Positions 31,826 through 43,216 of a DNA stretch of 64,000 nucleotides are shown piece after piece. Origin of the DNA: Gliomastix tumulicola (taxonomy: Eukaryota; Ascomycota; Sordariomycetes; Hypocreales; Bionectriaceae); contig BCHX01000006.1 in NCBI GenBank assembly GCA_001599755.1, positions 1,909,336 through 1,973,335 of the forward strand, written 5' to 3'. Every line of letters starts with the position of its first letter. The first letter of the stretch is position 1. The position numbers were made by a program, and so were the translations under genes. Below the pieces are notes generated by a model. It searched no databases. It worked only from the letters and a program-made list of their open reading frames with translations, and was not told the origin of the DNA.

Positions 31826-33092
31826 TTGGCTTGCTCTCCTTCTTCGGCGCCAGCACAGCCTGTCCCGCGGCCGTATTCTTCCTCTTCCCCTTCTTGACAC
31901 TCGGCCGCCGCACCGTCGACATGCGCGCGCTGTCCGGGATATTCGCCTCCGACGCCCGCCTGATGAGCCTCCCTCCGCTGCCGCTGCTCACGCCGTTTCC
32001 ACTCCCGCCGCCCAGCCCGTGCTTCTGCTTGAACTTGTGCAGCCAGCTGCCCGTCAGGCTGCTGAGCAGGCCGTCCTGCTGCGCCGTGGTCCCGCTCGCG
32101 CGCGCGAAGAGCCGGGCCTGGTCCATGATGTCCTCGTCCTTGATCTCGTGGCCGCTCTGCTGCTGCTTGCGGACAAAGTTACTGAGCGTGCGGTCGAAGT
32201 CCGGGTTCTTGCCCTTGGCGGCGGCGCGCTTCATGGCGGCTGTCATGTGCTCGGGGTCCTGGTCGCGCTTGAGGAGGAGGTCCTTTTGGCGGAGGACCTT
32301 GGAGACGGTACTATTCATCGTAGAAAAAAAGGTATATGTTAGAAAGGAGTATCTAGTCAATAACCCCTTTTTTGAAGGGGGGGGGGGGGGGGGGGTTTAC
32401 CTTCTCTCGACGCCAAACTTGGCACCGATATCTGCCTGTCTCGTCCCCGGGTTCTCCTCAAAGTAGATGCACATGGCCCTCTTCTGCTCCGTGCTCAGCG
32501 TCTTCCGCGACTTTTCGGCCGGCGGCGGTGGAGGAGGAGGCGGAGGATGATGAGACGGAGGCTGCGTGGGCGTCGCATTGTGCGGCATCGACGCCAGCGG
32601 CCTGGGACTCTCGAGTGTTCGAGCGGCAGACACGGGCGTGATGGACGACAAGGGGGGTGCAGAGTAGCTCGCCGCGGGCGTGGGATTCGTCAGCTGGCTC
32701 GGCCAGGCCGTGTTCAGCATCGGCAGCTGGTGGTGGTGATGGTGATGCCCGTGATGCCCACCGATCCGGGGCGTCGTGGACGGGGACGGCGCGGGCTGGA
32801 GCAGTGGATGCTGGTGCTGGTGCTGGTGCTGGTGCTGATGCTGATGCTGAACCTGATGCTGAACCTGATGCTGGTGAGGCGGCATCCGGCCGATGGACTC
32901 GGAGGGCAGCGTCGGCGGCTGCGACGGGATGTAGCTGCCCCAGTTGGCGTACTCGTTCATCGGGCTGTTGCTGTAGGGGCTCTGGCTATATGGGCTGATG
33001 CTCGCCCAGCCGTCGTTGCTTCCGTAGCCGTTGCTCTGCGCCATGGTCGTCTCGGGCGTCATGCCCGCCGTTCCGTTGATGGAGTTGTGCAT
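30810..33092 (-). CDS. CENP-B-type helix-turn-helix DNA-binding regulator with polyQ
   Basis: Two exons (33092-32401 and 32310-30810) encode 730 residues. The N-terminus is Gln/His/Pro-rich with (QH) repeats and a Pro run. The DNA-binding part begins KTLSTEQKRAMCIYFEENPG, continues TRQADIGAKFGVERSTVSKV (a Psq/CENP-B-N helix-turn-helix) and then a CENP-B/Tc5-like second helical domain (PDFDRTLSNFVRKQQQSGHE, DEDIMDQARLFARASG, SWLHKFKQKHGL). The rest is Ser/Thr-rich and ends in about 26 consecutive Gln and a short acidic tail. The fold binds DNA and is shared with pogo-type transposases, but the catalytic DDE domain is absent, so a transcription regulator is the best reading. The intron carries a 19-nt G/C homopolymer. 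Confidence 0.85.
32377..32395. repeat. 19-nt poly-G tract in the regulator's intron
   Basis: Nineteen consecutive G lie 3 nt from the donor, in the 90-bp intron that splits the helix-turn-helix codons. Confidence 0.9.
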
Positions 33093-33264
33093 CTTTTATT
33101 CTTCGTCTTCTCTTTCTTCTTCTTCTTCTTCTTCTGCTGCTGGCTCCGAGAGTTGGAGTTGATATATGCCCGGTAGTCGAATACTGGGACAGCCCTCATG
33201 AAGCAACGGTGTCGTACCAAGGCATGGTCCCCGCGCCGAGTCTCTCGAAACCGCCTCCCTCACT

Positions 33265-33268
<4 letters not shown>

Positions 33269-33302
<34 letters not shown>
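33269..33302. repeat. (TC)17 microsatellite
   Basis: Seventeen uninterrupted TC dinucleotides lie about 180 bp upstream of the regulator's start codon. On its coding strand this is a GA tract. Confidence 0.95.
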
Positions 33303-33306
<4 letters not shown>

Positions 33307-36300
33307 CACTCTATTCGTTTCCTCTCGTCTCTCTCTCGAGATCCCCGGCCCCCCTTTTCAGCTGCTCGGCTCTACCAAGAGAGCCAGTGCCAGTGCCAGC
33401 TGTCGCCCTTCACTCCCCGAGCGTCTCTCGTCAACGGGCCGCCTGGTGTCTGTCTTGGTCTCTGCTCAGCGGCAAGGCCCGCGAAAGAGGGGGAGAGACA
33501 CACGGCGCTAAAATAAAAAAGAAGGAGAAAACACACGAACGAGAAGCTTTGGCTCTCGGGGAAATCTGTGCTTGGGGGGGCTGTGTGTGGGCCTCGAAAA
33601 GGGAGGGGAAGGGGGAAAGAGAGGAGAACCTTTCTCTCGAGCTTGTTTGTTGCCAGGAGAAAACGGTGAACCTTTTCTTGCAATCTTCTTCTTCTTCTTC
33701 TTCTTCTTCGCCTTTCAGAAACTTGAGCAGGGAAGATCGACGGGCTCTTGACCAGAGTTGACTTCGGAGCCGTTTGCTTGATTCAAAGTCGGAACGGTGA
33801 GTGGAGAGCAGGAGGAATGGAGGGAAGGGTGTAGCCGCCGAAGTCTATGTCTCTGCTTGACACTTGGACAGAGCAACGTCTTTTCTTTGGTGGTGATGAA
33901 TGACAAGGAAAGACGTGTCGAAGCTCGAGGAGGACGAGGAAGGTAGGAGGGGAGGGGGGATGATTAGATATCAACCCAAGGTATAAGTGAGTGCGTGTGA
34001 GGGGAGTGGATGTCGTCAATGGCTAGAAGTCCGCCCCAAAGTCCAATATCCGGCCCAATGTAACTCGTGCCCAGGAAAGACGGTGCCAGGATCGAGAGAG
34101 AGATATGTAGATAGATATATGGACCAAGGGGAGAGAGAGAGAGGAAGGGTCAATGGCCCCGAGCGCAACCCCGAACTCTTAAACCCAGCAAGCAAAGGGC
34201 AATGGGCTATGTATGTATCGCGCACCGCAGGCAGGCAGGCAGGTAGGCACACACACTCTCTCTCTTTCTCTCTCTCTCGTCCGGGTTCCAGTCCAGGTCG
34301 TCCGTTCAAGATGGAGTGTGGGAGCACACACACATACACACAGCCGATACGGGGGGTGGGCAAGAGAATGACCTAGGGACAGACGGGGGGGGGGAGTAGT
34401 GTCATGTTATGTATACATCTACACACGACATTGGACTACCGGTCAGGGACCTTGGGGAGGGTCTCTCTTCGTACATTGGATGTACCTGCGCTCGACGAGA
34501 GTACCCGCACCCGTAGCCGTACACTAGATGTGCATGTACATCGGGGCAGGGGTCACTGGTCTTGTGGATGTGGGTAGCAGGACATCGAATCTAGTCCTCG
34601 TAGGGGAAGATGGTGTGCTGAGAAACGAGAAAGAGGACGAGAGGGGAGGAAGAAAGAGATTCCCTGTCCCTCCCCCCCAAGCAAGTCCACTCACACACAC
34701 CCACACACACTCTCACACACACCCTTCATCAGGTCTTTTAGCTCCCCACGAGAAGACTGTCTCGCACTAAAATCATGGCTCTTGAAGAATAAAGAAAGCC
34801 GCCTGCTATTATCTTCCTCCCCTCAACGTTCGTAACGCCGTTGCCTAGTAGTAACTTTTATGGCCCCAGCCGGGTCTTCCTCCTTCCAGCGCTGCCGCGA
34901 CACTGTGTCTCGATGGCCCCCGTGTCTGTGCTCTCTGTGCTCTCTCTCTGTCTCTCTCTCTCTCTCTATCTTGACACCCTCCTCTCCACCCCCCTGCACG
35001 CACCCTTTCCTATCTCGTCCTGTGTTCCCTGGACAGACACCCCTGGCCGTGCGGCCGGTCAGGAATTCCTGAAAGGACGCCTTTTGCTGTTCCCCACCCA
35101 AGGGAAATGTCACACGAAAAAGAGAGAGAGAGAGGTAGGGTATCTCTCTCGCGTCTTTCTCCCCAAGGCCGAGAAAAAAAAGTAGGAGATGCAAAGATGC
35201 AGCAAATCACAGAAGGGTGGGAGGGGAGAAAGGAAATGGGGAAGGGGGGGGGAGGGGGTTAGCAACCAAACGCGGCCATGCGGCACAGGCCTAGAGGCCC
35301 CCTCCAGTGTCATTCTCACAGAGAGAGACAGAGAGAGACAGAGAGGAAAAGGCTCGTCTATGATATCGCATTGGCTGATGGTGTGGTGGGCATCAGCGAG
35401 GAATAGGCTTAGTACTATGGTTAGTAGGAGAAAGGCCCCTCCCAGAAGGCTCGCAAGTGAGAGAGCGTTCGATACGGATACAATTGGCGAGGCCCTAGCC
35501 TTTTTGCTGCTGGATGATGTCTTAGACAACTCCCCCCCCCTCACCTTCATCACCATCCTCGTCGTCGTCCTCCGACGAAAATCACCAATGGATCACGAGG
35601 GTATGCAAATCCAGCCAGGGTCAGTAGCCCTGCCCGGGTTATTTTTTTTTTAGCCTCACCGGTCAGGAAAGAACTCGCAGTAGCAGCAAGAAAGAGAAGC
35701 AGCAGAGGCTCCCGTACTAGACATCTTGCGTCGTAGTACATGTGTCACCAACGGGAGCCAAAGCCCGGGGCGGACAGGGAGAGGGCGGGAGAAAGAAGAT
35801 CGTCTGCGGAGGATCAGAGAAGCTAGACGTACCTACTTTTTCCCTCCCTTCCCTCTTCTCATCAGCATCATCATCGCTCAGGCCGTGCCCTCGTGCGCGA
35901 TTACTCGGACGCACGAGGTGGGATCCCCCCCCCTCCCCCCTGGTCTCAATTACATACTAGCATGATAGCTCTCTCTTTCTCTCTCTCCATAATCAATCAA
36001 TCAATCAATCTCTGGTCTCGCACATCGATGAGCGAATGCACGTCTATCCCATACAGCATAGCTCCGTCATTGGCCTTCCGGATCAGACTAAAATGACCGG
36101 GTTGTGCAAGTGAGGCATTTGATGGGTGCCCAATTAGCACCAGAGATTGAAAAACCGCCATTCCTTCGTCCAAAGCAAAAGCTAAAGGGAAAGGCCACCA
36201 GAGAGAGAGAGAGAGAGAGTCTGGGGGCGGGCAGGCGGTCAGTTGGTCTAGCAGGGAACAGGGGGACGAAGCTAAGGAAAAGAGAAGAGAGAGGTCAGGG

Positions 36301-37205
36301 GTTCAGAGAGAGAGAGAGAGAGAGAGAAAGAGTGCTGCTCTAACTACGGAGTACGGAGCAGGGGGGGGTGTATATAGATAAACTGGGACATCGAGCAGGG
36401 GGTGCGGCGAAGGCGGCGCCAATGACGGCCCAAGATGCCAGGAGAAGAAAGAGGCTACTGCGTCTGTAATGTCCTTGTATTGTTCGGGTTTTTTTTCGAT
36501 TGAATGATGAATTGATGAGTTGATGATGATGATGATGATGGTGATGGAGATGGAGTCCTCTTTGGCAGACTAAGGCCCTCGGATTGGCTTACTCAGGGTT
36601 ATTCTGAGCAGATGGAACCTCCGTATCGCCGTGCTCCGCAGAGCGAGCTGGCGCTATGCAGGGCTGGGGATGTGATTGATTCGACAGGAAGGTTTCTGCT
36701 TTTCAGCTTCCTGGTAGCCGGTCTCGTGAGAAAGAAAAAAAACCCAAATGTTCGCTTACGCATAACGTGCTCCGTGATCTGTAACCCTCGACAGAGACAT
36801 GCCCGTTGAAGCTTGGTCAACTTATTAGCGATGCCGCCCCCCGGACAAGATCGCCCGCCCTGTCCATGCTCAGAGCGGCCGGGAAGGAAAAGAACAGACC
36901 AGTCGAGCGAGCAGGGGTCATGATAATTTAGTCCTGAATTGTTCAGAGACGTCGCACTCTTGCTTGCTTGCTTGCTTGCTCCCCTCCTCCATCTCAGCAG
37001 CAGTAACAGCAACAGCAGCAACAGCAGCAGCATCATCATCATCGGCGGCCGGGTGGTCATAGCTTCTGCCCGTGGTGTGGTGGGTATGATGTAGCTCTCT
37101 TTTAGACGCGTGTTGGCCGTCTCTGCGGCCGCCTGTACGGAGTATTGCCCGCCTGCATATACATACATACACACCATGTATGTACGTGTGTGCTGCCTGT
37201 ATGTA

Positions 37206-37223
37206 AGGTACAGCGCTGTACCT
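37206..37223. repeat. Perfect 18-bp palindrome AGGTACAGCGCTGTACCT
   Basis: The 18 bp equal their own reverse complement. Allowing one bulged A (37205), ATGT at 37201-37204 pairs with ACAT at 37224-37227. A second inverted repeat, ACATACAT at 37161-37168 and ATGTATGT at 37176-37183, lies just upstream. Confidence 0.85.
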
Positions 37224-38180
37224 ACATATTGTTGGCTGCAGGTCAGCCTCTCCCCCCTCTTCCGTTGGTCTCGAATTCTGATTTGGTGTAAGACGACTGG
37301 ACAATGGCAGCGGATCAAGATTTCAACTCTCCCCCCCCCTCCCTCCTTCGCCCTTCCGCGGTTGACTATCGTCGTCTCGTCTGTTGGTTTGCAAGACGCA
37401 GGCCGAGCAACGACCGGTTCCTTTTTTTGCCTTTTCCCCATGTGTCTACCCGGAAAGCATGGACACTTTTGCCGAGAGCTGTCATCGAAAGGGGGCGGTG
37501 AGGCGGGCACGTCGAATGGTTCGACAGCACCGTTCGTAATAGATATCCAGCATTATAGACCGACCTGCATCTGCAACCAGCATCGCTATTGGTTTCATCT
37601 TCCCCTCCCACCCCTCCTCCCTACCCCTGAACAAGAAAGAAAAAAACAGGACATTTGCTGCATATCACGCGCTCCTCATCCGCGGGACGACTGAACGAGG
37701 AACACGAAAGAAAGACAGAAAAGGGTGTGTCGACCACCCTGGTTCACTGGAATGGCCTTCCCTCGGGCTGGAATGAAGACGCCGGACGATGCATATGCCG
37801 GGGCGGGCGCAAAACCTGAATAGAAACTGGCACCGCCCCCTCGCTCATCGGCTTTCCTATTCACTTCGAAATACACTTTCCAGCCACCGGGATACTGCTA
37901 CGTTATCGTTATTCCCATTCTCCCAAATCACTAAACCTGGTCCTGCTTGCTCATCACCTCTCATCCCTCCATCCCCACCCCCCCTTTCATGATCCTCCTC
38001 GCCTTATGGGATGGGAGGGCCGGGGGTTGAGGCTAGGACGGAGAGACAGGCAGACAGACAGACACTAGAGAGATGCGGTCTATGCCCGACATACACACAA
38101 AAGACAATCGTCACAAAAACGTTCGCCTCCTGCGGTTCCATTCTTTCGCTTTCTACAGCCTCCGACTGGTCAGGATCGTT

Positions 38181-38181
<1 letters not shown>

Positions 38182-38229
<48 letters not shown>
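38182..38229. repeat. 48-nt poly-C tract
   Basis: Forty-eight consecutive C in the gene-free block. The true length may differ because such runs are hard to sequence. Confidence 0.9.
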
Positions 38230-38578
38230 TTCATGCATCCCACATGAATGACATGACTTGCACTCTCCTATTGTAGATCTGGGGGAGTTGGTATGTGCTT
38301 TTTGAGTGTAAATGTGACAGACGAGGAGGTCTCCCAAAGCGGCCGGCTCGACGAGAGAGATTTCCTCGATCCCTGATGCTTGCTAGCACCGGCCTTTTTT
38401 TGGGTTGTCTGTCTTTCGAAAAATGAATGAATGAGAGGCTGAATGAATCAAATCAAAGAGAACCCGAGCTGAGCGGCCGCTTTTCGGAACGGTGTACTCC
38501 CGATGAGAGAGAGAGAGGCGAGTTGCACATTGCAGCAGCAACATGCAATACTACACACCACCATCACATTACAACCCC

Positions 38579-38609
<31 letters not shown>

Positions 38610-39949
38610 CCCGCCCATAATACAATACCTACCCATACATACATACTCCATAATCCATCTGGCGCACGGCCGACCCCTCATCCGGAGAGAATGCAAGGTT
38701 TCTTGTCGTCTCACTCTCTCCTCCCTGCGGAGAAAAAAAAAAGCAAAAGAGAGAACAGACCTACGATATCACGGCGCAGAAGAGATTGGAGAGGGGGGAG
38801 GGGGGGGGGGCTTGGAAGTGAGGGAAAGCCCGATGTACGAGGTACCCGATGGAGCGTAGGTGCGTACTCAGTAGTAGGTACGTAGTAGTAGGCAAAGGTA
38901 TTAGGCCATCGATCATCAGGTACCTTGAGGAGTATACGCACAAGTTGTCGATACAAGAGCAAGGGCTGTGGAAAGAAAAGAAAGAAAAAAATGGCCCTAA
39001 TAAGCGCCCTGATGCAAGCCAAGGCATCCCATCCCATTCAGCATCCCTGACAGTGGTCGGGACCTCTTCTCCACCCATTTCGATCACCCCCCCCCTCTTT
39101 TCAGTCACTCGCTCACTCACTACGTACGTCTTTGTACCTTGCGCATTCTCCGGTGCCATCCCACGTTTTGCTGCAGCAGCGCGAGAGAGGAGGTGGGTGG
39201 TGGTGGTGGTGTCTGCTGGCCGCAGATCGAGAGGCCCTCGGCTATGCAACGCAAGTGTGAAAGTGGGATGCATATTGGGGGAGGCGAAAGGGGGGCAAAA
39301 AAATAAGGGGAGAGAAAGAGAGAGAGAGGAGGGGGGTGTAAGGCATCAGATCAGGCACAGAGATGCACGAAAAAAATCGCCTCCTTCAGCCCAGCTGTCA
39401 ATGAGGTGGTGCCCTTTCCTTTTTTCGTGTCGCCCATCTCTGCCTATCCCATCCGATTGCACTTGTAGATCTACTACAACCACCCATTCATATAAGGTAA
39501 TACGGAGATTCGAGGTAGGTAAGTACCTGAGCGCTCATCCGCGGTGGAGAAACCGTCGCGTCGTTGAATGTACTTCGCTTGTACCTCTCTGTACATACAT
39601 CCGGTGGCCTTACGTTTGAGCATTCCGCGAGTCCGTTGAGAGAAGACATCAGAAACCCAGTTTCCTCACAATTCATCAAGTCTCATCAATTGACTGCTGT
39701 CCCGCAACCAGGCTCTGATCCTTGCCCGTACATTGACCCCCCCTGGTCGTCAGCTCTGGCATCCTGGAAGAGGTGCATGTGTGCCCGAAGATGGGTCATA
39801 CCCTTCCTCTGACTTTTATTTTCGTTGCTTTTTTTCATTATTTGATGTCTTACAATTTTCTACAGCGTCGCATTGTACTACTAGTACTTCAGGTACTATA
39901 CGTACTACTTACTTGCTTATTGCTTGTTTCGGAGATTAATGTGTCCGCG

Positions 39950-40020
39950 AGGTACATCAGGTACCAGGTGGCGATGGCGAGGTACCCGCGACTTTCAGCA
40001 AGCTGTACCTGATGTAACCT
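39950..40020. repeat. 15-bp stem inverted repeat with 40-nt loop
   Basis: TACATCAGGTAC at 39953-39964 is the exact reverse complement of GTACCTGATGTA at 40005-40016. AGG (39950-39952) extends the pairing with CCT (40018-40020) across one bulged A. The loop spans 39965-40004. Confidence 0.85.
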
Positions 40021-41000
40021 GTAACCCCGGTCCCTGGTCCGGGACAAGCCAAGAAGGATGTCCAAGATGGCGATGCTAATGAGACGGGAATGACAATGAT
40101 TCATGCCCTCCCCCAGATGCAGAAGACGCAGAGCACAGACCTGCTGCCACAGGGAAGACCGGCCAACAAGGTCCGACGAGCCAACAGCCACAGCCCAACA
40201 GCAGAAGTGTCACGTCGGGAGGTACATCGACAGGGTTCTCATGTCCATCATGGATTGATTCATGGATTCATGGTCAGGGCTCACGGGCCAACTGATGCTT
40301 TCTGCCTTAGCCTCGACCTTAGCCTTGGCCCTAGCCTTAGCCGATGAGCTGCTAGCAAGCCCAGAATCCATCCATCAGTCAATCGAGCAAGCAAGCAATC
40401 AATCAATCAGTCACCCGTTCCGTACGGTACGGAGCTGCCCGCCTTGCCCGCCTGCCCGCCCGTAGCATAATAGCAGGGCCTTATTAGCACGGCCATTTCC
40501 TTGAAACAAGCCCAAACCAACAACGAACGCCCTTTGCCCATCTTTACGCACGGGTCTCCTCATGACCGGCCGGTATCCATCCTTGCCGTCCGTCACGTCT
40601 TGTCCTACCGTGTCTTGCCTTGCCTCGTCTATCATGCTCTCTGACAAATCGTGAACGGCGAAAGCCAGCCATGCGGCCTCCGGACCGCCTGCTGCAATAA
40701 GAGCAATAATCAAAATCGTAATATGTGCGTGCGCGCGTGTGGACACCCCACGCGAGCTTTTGCTGGCCCTGCCCTGCTCGTCCTCGTTCGACCCCTGCTT
40801 CGATGCCCGACTGTAACCTGTAAGCCCGCCACACATGCGCATACATATGTACTCCAGGCCACCACGTCGCCGCAAGTACAGCCATGTAACGGAGAGTATC
40901 CTGCAGGACCCGCCGCATGTATCGGTACTCGGGAGCCTGGCACTGCATGCGCGCGGCGACGTTGACAGCGTCGGGACGCCGCCTCACATGGCCTCCTCAA

Positions 41001-41669
41001 TCATCGTTTGACAATCGTGACTATTCCGCATTAGTTTTTCTCGCCACAAAGGCCCACGGGATTCGCTCAGCAAGGACCATGGCAATTGGCATGGCGTCAG
41101 GTTCGGCAAACCAGGGCTGCCTGGCCTGGCCTGGCCTGCAAGCATGCACGCACGCTCGCGCAGGGCCCCTTTTCTGCCTTTCCCCCAGACTAGTGAGGCC
41201 AGACAGGCAGCCTTTATTTTCTGCAGGCCATGGGACAGCCCAGTCCAGTCCAGGCCAGCCCCAGGCCAGGTCAAATCACCGCCAGACCGCCCGCCCGCCC
41301 GCCCGCCGTAGGCGCATGGGCACATCACCTCAGCTCATGTCGATCCTTGCCCACACACGTGAAAGCTCGTGCCCTGCCACGCCATGCATGCCACGCCGAT
41401 GCCACGCTGCTCCAGCGAATTTGGGGAGGGGGTGATAGGAGGGCAAATTTCTCTGTACTCACCAACATCTTCGTCGGCTAGCTCGTGTCCAAGCCCGACT
41501 CTCTGCGGCTGGTGCTTGACGGATTTGCCGTACACAATAGCTGACTTGAATTGCTCCACAATACTGCGGTGAATAGCGTTGCACTGTAATAGAAGCATGT
41601 CTCAGTCGGGGAGCCATACGCGGATGGGGGGGGGGGGNNNNNNNNNNNNNNNNNNNNNNNNNNNNNNNN

Positions 41670-41727
<58 letters not shown>

Positions 41728-43216
41728 CGGCGAGGCGCGTTGGTTGGTTGGTTGGTTGGTCTCGCGGAATTGCCGCCTGAAGGTCAAGTTGTAGAGCTAC
41801 TCACAAAGTCTTCCACCGTCGATCTGTTGGACCGCAACACGACAGGTGCCGAGTAATCTGGCTGCTTGCCCTTGGGCTTCGTGTACACGCGCTTGAGACT
41901 CAGCTTGTCCCACATGGCCTCCATCAACTCGTCGAGGTTCCACCCGTGCTCGGAGCTGATGGGCACGGCATGCGGGATTCGGTACAGGAGGTCCAGCTCC
42001 TCGATGCTGATGGCGTCTATCTTGTTGAGGCAGTACACGACGGGGATGTAACTGTAGCGCTCGAAACCAACACCACAGCGGTGTTGGGTCACGAGAATCG
42101 TCAGCGGGCGGGAACTGGGCAATCACCGGGCCGTCACGAGGCGGCCGTCAACCAACCAACCAACAGGAGGAGGCCAAGTCCACTCACCTCCGGCTCCTCG
42201 CCTCCAGGACGTCAATTAGATCATCCACAGTGGCGTCGCAGCGGATCGTAATGTCCGCCGAGTTGATGCGGTATTCGCTCATGACGGCCTTGATCTCGTC
42301 ATTGTCAATGTGAGTCAGGGGCACCGTACTCGTGATGTTGAGGCCGCCCTTGTCCTTCTTCTTGAACGAGATGTTGGGCGGCTCCTTGTTGATTCGGATC
42401 CCGAAGCCCTCCAGCTCCGCCTCGATGACCCTCTTGTCCGTGAGCGGCTTGTTGACGTCGAGCACAATGAAGATAAGGTGACACGTCTTAGCCACGGCGA
42501 TGACCTGTCGACCTCGACCTCGGCCGTCCTTGGCACCCTCGATAATACCCGGCAAGTCGATGATTTGCAAAGGAGCGCCTATTCCAAGGGGGGGCAGCAG
42601 CAGCAGCATTTTGCCACCGCGGTTAGCCATCCGCCCGTTACTTCGGCCCGCTCAAGAGGCGCAGTCTTCTGCGTCTGTTGGTTTTGAACAGCAGCAAAGG
42701 GGCATCACCCACCATTGTAGACGACCTGACCAGGCACAGACGTCAACGTCGTGAACTCGTAGGCGGCGGCCTCGGAGTGCTGGCCCGTCAACTTGCTCAT
42801 GAGCGTACTCTTGCCCACCGAGGGGAAGCCAATGAAGCCGATACTGGCCACGCCCGTCCTGGCCACGTCGAAGCCGGCTCCGCCGCCGCCGCCGCCGCTC
42901 GTGGGCGTGAGCAGCTCCCTCTTCAACTTGGCCAACTTGGCCTTGAGCTGGCCCAAATGGTACGACGTCGCTTTGTTCTTCTGGGTCCTGGCCATCTGTT
43001 GTTCGAAGCAGTCGTCAGTTTCGGCGCGGGGGTCGCGAATGGAGTGGCGGGAAGGGGCATGGGGTTCGATGGACGGCGACGTACTTCGGCCTCAATCTCC
43101 TTGATCTATAGACACCCCCGAGCGGTTAGTAAAATGGCCATCCCGAAGCGTGTAGCCCGCCGTGTTTGGGGCCATCGTGGTTGGGTGATACTTGCCTTGT
43201 CCACCGTGGTCGACAT
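41001..43216 (-). CDS. rbg1: Developmentally regulated GTP-binding protein Rbg1/DRG1
   Basis: Seven exons fit exactly (43216-43196, 43105-43085, 42995-42713, 42578-42188, 42051-41805, 41583-41463, 41020-41001), giving 367 residues, the DRG1 length. Motifs: IKEIEAEMARTQKNKATSYH (N-terminal helix), GFPSVGKSTLM (P-loop), LTSVPG (switch I), DLPGIIEGAKDG (DxxG), LNKIDAIS (NKxD), then the TGS domain (VYTKPKGKQPDYSAPVVLR, VKHQPQRVGLGHELADEDV). It partners Tma46/DFRP1 and acts on stalled ribosomes. Oddities: the first donor is GC, the first two exons are 21 nt each, the last coding exon is 20 nt across a 442-nt intron, and the fifth intron contains the sequence gap. Confidence 0.95.
41626..41727. repeat. 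Poly-G tract interrupted by a 32-N assembly gap
   Basis: Twelve G (41626-41637), 32 N (41638-41669) and 58 G (41670-41727) lie in the fifth intron of rbg1. The gap is probably unresolved homopolymer; its real size is unknown. The coding exons either side join in frame, so the gene model is unaffected. Confidence 0.95.

Larger units (their letters stand above)
33093..41000. other. 7.9-kb gene-free, microsatellite-rich block upstream of the CENP-B-type regulator
   Basis: This block lies between the regulator's start codon and the last exon of rbg1. No frame shows a family motif, a credible splice pattern or normal amino-acid composition. It is dense in simple repeats: (TC)17 at 33269-33302, CTT runs near 33690-33710, AATC at 35991-36010, (AG)10 at 36200-36219, (AG)11 at 36305-36326, CAG/CAT runs near 36990-37040, C48 at 38182-38229, and C15 plus (TC)10 at 38575-38609. 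Two strong inverted repeats occur (37206-37223 and 39950-40020). It probably holds a long promoter and 5' leader for the regulator, possibly with a noncoding RNA. Confidence 0.6.

Noticed and set aside
31341..32342. Long + strand open frame antisense to the CENP-B-type regulator
   Set aside because: It is rich in Leu/Arg repeats produced by reading the polyQ and GC-rich coding strand backwards, has no motif, and the minus-strand gene explains the region.
36345..36358. Recurrent TACGGAG heptamer (also at 25804, 37136, 39501, 40428 and CTCCGTA at 9290)
   Set aside because: About eight copies of a 7-mer on both strands are expected by chance in 64 kb, so no enrichment is shown.
36599..37510. 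Open frame of about 300 codons in the gene-free block
   Set aside because: Composition is driven by repeats (CAG, CTTG, CATA runs), no motif or splice pattern is seen, and codon usage is unlike the neighbouring genes.
41579..41794. Open frames through the N gap and poly-G run
   Set aside because: They are homopolymer translations (poly-Gly or poly-Pro) within an rbg1 intron.
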